From an uncultured Bacteroides sp. (GTDB lineage: Bacteria; Bacteroidota; Bacteroidia; Bacteroidales; Bacteroidaceae): a stretch of DNA of 25,858 nt. Each line of letters opens with the position of its first letter. Within the stretch, counting starts at the first letter, position 1. The notes below the pieces were generated by a model that was not told the DNA's origin, did no database searches, and was given only the letters and a program-made list of their open reading frames with translations. The stretch spans positions 1 to 25,858 of the forward strand of contig NZ_CABUHK010000074.1 of the NCBI RefSeq assembly GCF_902491285.1, given 5' to 3'. Below, one piece after another: positions 23,814-25,858 of this stretch. The position numbers were made by a program, and so were the translations under genes.

Positions 23814-23872
23814 AAAAGTGCCCCAGACTAACTAGCCGCAAAGCAAGTAAAGTACTCAACGGGCACTTTTAT
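23814..23872 (+). terminator. Terminator-like hairpin between HU and the membrane protein
   Basis: Perfect 10-bp arms AAAAGTGCCC (23814-23823) and GGGCACTTTT (23861-23870) enclose a 37-nt loop, with ATTGT after the second arm. It ends 15 bp before the next ATG (23886), so it could also regulate readthrough into the lysis-type genes. Confidence 0.65.
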
Positions 23873-23885
23873 TGTATCTCCCCTT

Positions 23886-24236
23886 ATGGAAACAGCGAAT
23901 ATTATTACCCTTATCAGTGCTTTAGGCGGACTGGAAGCTATAAAATGGCTCATTCACTTCCTGACGCACCGCAAAACGGATGCACGCCGCGAGGAAGCGT
24001 CTCTGGATGACCTGACAGCCGAAAACCACCGAAAACAGGTGGACTGGCTGGAAGAACGACTCTCCCAACGGGATACGACTATCGACTCTCTCCAAAATGA
24101 ACTGCGGAAAGAACAAGCCGACAAACTGGAATGGATAAACCATTGCCACGAAACGGAATTAGCTCTCAAGGAACTGGAAATCAAGCAGTGTGTTATCCAC
24201 GGATGCACGCACCGTACTCCGGCTTCCGACTACTAA
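23886..24236 (+). CDS. Small membrane/coiled-coil protein of phage lysis-cassette type
   Basis: A 116-residue protein with one N-terminal hydrophobic stretch (about residues 5-26, IITLISALGGLEAIKWLIHF), a basic patch (HRKTDARR), a long charged coiled coil (about 36-98) and a C-terminal tail CVIHGCTHRTPASDY. The combination of a GGLEAIKWL-like N-terminus and a C-x4-C-x2-R-x-P tail ending in Tyr is, from memory, typical of small proteins found just before the amidase in Bacteroidales phages. A holin- or spanin-like role is plausible but unproven; with only one weak membrane segment it may instead anchor a partner. The amidase gene starts 37 bp downstream. Confidence 0.65.
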   Translation: METANIITLISALGGLEAIKWLIHFLTHRKTDARREEASLDDLTAENHRKQVDWLEERLSQRDTTIDSLQNELRKEQADKLEWINHCHETELALKELEIKQCVIHGCTHRTPASDY

Positions 24237-24273
24237 ATCTTTTATATTCATTATTACCACCTCTCAAATAAAC

Positions 24274-25203
24274 ATGAAACGAATCATGAGAACAATCGAC
24301 TCAATCATTATCCACTGTTCCGCCACACCTTGCGGACAAGATTTCACCGCGGCAGATATAGACCGATGGCACCGCCAACGGAGTTTCAACGGTATCGGCT
24401 ATCATTTTGTTATCCGCCTAGATGGAACTATCGAGAACGGACGAGCTATCGAAAAACCGGGCGCACATTGTATCGGCTGGAACAACCGAAGCATCGGCAT
24501 CTGCTATATCGGCGGACTGGACGCTTGCGGGCATCCTACCGATACGCGTACTCCGAAACAAAAAGAAGCCATGAAAACGCTTATCAGCCGGCTGCAACAT
24601 GAATATTTCGGCATACGGACCATCCTCGGACATCGTGACACTTCACCCGACCTGAATGGTGACGGACGTATAGAACCGAATGAATTTATCAAAGCCTGCC
24701 CGTGCTTTGATGTCAGAACCTGGTTGCGGGGTGTATCGCTGACCGGACTATGTCTTGGACTCTGCTTATATACGGCTTCTTGTAGTAGCTACAAGAGTTC
24801 AACCTTGTCAACGGAAAAGGCTGATGTTTCCATCATTTCTCAAACTACGCAAGAAACACGGCAGAAAAAGGATGCACACTTATCACAGAAGCAAGCGTCG
24901 GACTCTTCTGCCCTTCATCAAAGTTCCATTGAGGAATATATGGAACAAACGACTATTATACATCGGAAAAGACAGAATGCGTCTACCGCAGAGAAGAATT
25001 ACAATGAACAAAAAACTGACACCCTAATGATGAATGCCGGAAAGAGTAAGGAAAAGACAGATATGACTTATCAAATCGTCCGGCAACAAAAACAGAGTGA
25101 AAAGCAGAAGAGAACTGGATATGCCACGTTATGGCTTATCGGTGGCGGATGCGCAGGCGCTTTACTGCTTTTCAGACAAGTCCGGCAGATAAGAAAAAAA
25201 TAA
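24274..25203 (+). CDS. N-acetylmuramoyl-L-alanine amidase (T7-lysozyme-like) fused to a membrane-bound coiled-coil tail
   Basis: A 309-residue protein from the ATG at 24274; the frame is open to 24190 but overlaps the previous gene. Residues 6-148 are an Amidase_2/T7-lysozyme-like domain cleaving between MurNAc and L-Ala. Zinc ligands are H14 (IIIHCSATP), H120 (LGHRD) and C142, with catalytic Y43 (GIGYHF) and K140 (KACPCFD), all as in T7 lysozyme. It has no N-terminal signal peptide. A hydrophobic segment at 154-170 ends TASC-SS, like a lipoprotein box, then a polar helical region (171-280) rich in Gln/Lys/Ser leads to a second membrane segment (283-300, TGYATLWLIGGGCAGALLLF) and the basic end RQVRQIRKK. 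Usual phage amidases of this type end near residue 150, so the tail is an addition resembling a spanin. Confidence 0.85.
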   Translation: MKRIMRTIDSIIIHCSATPCGQDFTAADIDRWHRQRSFNGIGYHFVIRLDGTIENGRAIEKPGAHCIGWNNRSIGICYIGGLDACGHPTDTRTPKQKEAMKTLISRLQHEYFGIRTILGHRDTSPDLNGDGRIEPNEFIKACPCFDVRTWLRGVSLTGLCLGLCLYTASCSSYKSSTLSTEKADVSIISQTTQETRQKKDAHLSQKQASDSSALHQSSIEEYMEQTTIIHRKRQNASTAEKNYNEQKTDTLMMNAGKSKEKTDMTYQIVRQQKQSEKQKRTGYATLWLIGGGCAGALLLFRQVRQIRKK

Positions 25204-25236
25204 GCCAAGTCAGTGCTAAAGTGAGCAAAAAAGAAC

Positions 25237-25244
25237 TACCTTTG
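25237..25244 (+). promoter_or_regulatory. -7 element of the Rpn-family gene
   Basis: TACCTTTG, full TAnnTTTG match, 27 bp before the ATG at 25272, with no TTTG at -33. The leader contains AACCAACAAGTA (25258-25269). Confidence 0.5.
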
Positions 25245-25271
25245 TTATAACATACACAACCAACAAGTATA

Positions 25272-25858
25272 ATGGGAAGATTTATCAATCCCTTTACCGA
25301 CTATGGCTTTAAGTTTTTATTCGGCAGAGAGGTAGAAAAGGAGCTGTTAATCGACTTCTTGAATGATTTGCTCGTAGGCGAGCACGTAATCACCGACATA
25401 CAGTTCCTCAACAACGAACAACTGCCGGAAGTAAAAACAGAACGGGGAATCATCTACGACATCTACTGCGTAACCGACACCGGCGAGCGTATTATCGTAG
25501 AAATGCAGAACAGGGAACAGCCTTATTTTAAAGACCGTGCACTGTTCTATCTCTCAAGAGCTATCACGCAACAAGCCAAAAAGGGAATCTGGGATTTCCA
25601 ATTGGATGCTGTATATGGAGTGTTCTTCATGAATTTTGTGATGAACAAGGACATACCCGCAAAGATAAGAACAGATGTCGTCTTAGCTGACCGGGATACT
25701 GGAAAAGTCTTCAACGGAAAGTTCAGACAGATTTTTATCGAACTGCCTAACTTTAACAAAGAAGAGGATGAATGTAGTACTGACTTTGAACGTTGGATTT
25801 ATATATTAAAGCATATGGATACACTTGACCGAATGCCTTTCAAGGCTCGTAAAGCCGT
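25272..25858 (+). CDS. Rpn/PD-(D/E)XK nuclease family protein, 3' end outside the window
   Basis: The frame opens at ATG 25272 and runs without a stop for 195 codons to the window edge. The opening MGRFINPFTDYGFKFLFGRE, followed by KELLIDFLNDLL, is typical of the Bacteroides PD-(D/E)XK nuclease family transposase/Rpn group. The nuclease core is visible: D63 in GIIYDIYC, then E77-x-Q79 in RIIVEMQNRE, followed by YFKDRALFYLSRAI and WDFQLDAVYGVFFMNF. Members of this group promote RecA-independent recombination and cut DNA; some act as phage-defence or toxin-like nucleases. It has its own promoter and probably does not belong to the lysis operon. Full-length relatives have about 280-310 residues, so roughly a third is missing here. 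Confidence 0.88.
   Translation, partial: MGRFINPFTDYGFKFLFGREVEKELLIDFLNDLLVGEHVITDIQFLNNEQLPEVKTERGIIYDIYCVTDTGERIIVEMQNREQPYFKDRALFYLSRAITQQAKKGIWDFQLDAVYGVFFMNFVMNKDIPAKIRTDVVLADRDTGKVFNGKFRQIFIELPNFNKEEDECSTDFERWIYILKHMDTLDRMPFKARKA

Overview
The window reads as chromosomal DNA of a Bacteroides-type bacterium (Bacteroidota); the species cannot be fixed from this sequence. The grounds are the repeated TAnnTTTG -7 promoter elements (several with TTTG about 19-20 bp upstream), an outer-membrane barrel with a carboxypeptidase-regulatory N-terminus, a CzcA-type RND pump fused to its TolC partner, and a histone-like HU relative of the Bacteroides type.

Positions 1-11669 are mostly housekeeping genes. 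In order: a cut-off DUF3822-like gene overlapping rsmD (+); cls (-); a large TonB-receptor-like barrel and a small membrane protein (-); aroB (+), which shares a mirrored divergent promoter with that membrane protein; an AraC regulator (-); tRNA-Pro(GGG) with a clear promoter and terminator; queA; a shortened ORF6N-domain gene; a NUDIX hydrolase (+); and a secreted glutathione peroxidase (-) whose 3' end overlaps the NUDIX gene.

Positions 11848-19074 look like one metal or cation efflux locus: a 1441-residue RND-TolC fusion, a lipoprotein adaptor, a LytS-type histidine kinase and a LytTR response regulator, all on the + strand. The regulator pair probably controls the pump or responds to the same stress.

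Positions 19158-25203 form an accessory, phage-like cassette. A Cro/CI-type repressor faces a rightward operon, with promoters that appear to point at each other. The operon encodes a tiny HTH protein, an initiator-like winged-helix protein with a Glu-rich linker, and a protein whose gene overlaps it by 152 nt. Next comes a block of 22-bp tandem repeats, an unknown protein, and a three-part regulator joining an excisionase-like HTH, a sigma region-4-like HTH and an RNA polymerase alpha-CTD-like domain. The cassette ends with an HU-like protein, a small membrane/coiled-coil protein of phage-lysis type, and a T7-lysozyme-like amidase fused to a membrane-spanning coiled-coil tail. No integrase, capsid or tail gene lies inside it. 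The strongest candidate for something new is the sigma4/alpha-CTD regulator placed just before the HU-lysis genes. A partial Rpn/PD-(D/E)XK nuclease gene runs off the right edge; its leader shares a 12-bp element with the leader of the alpha-CTD gene.
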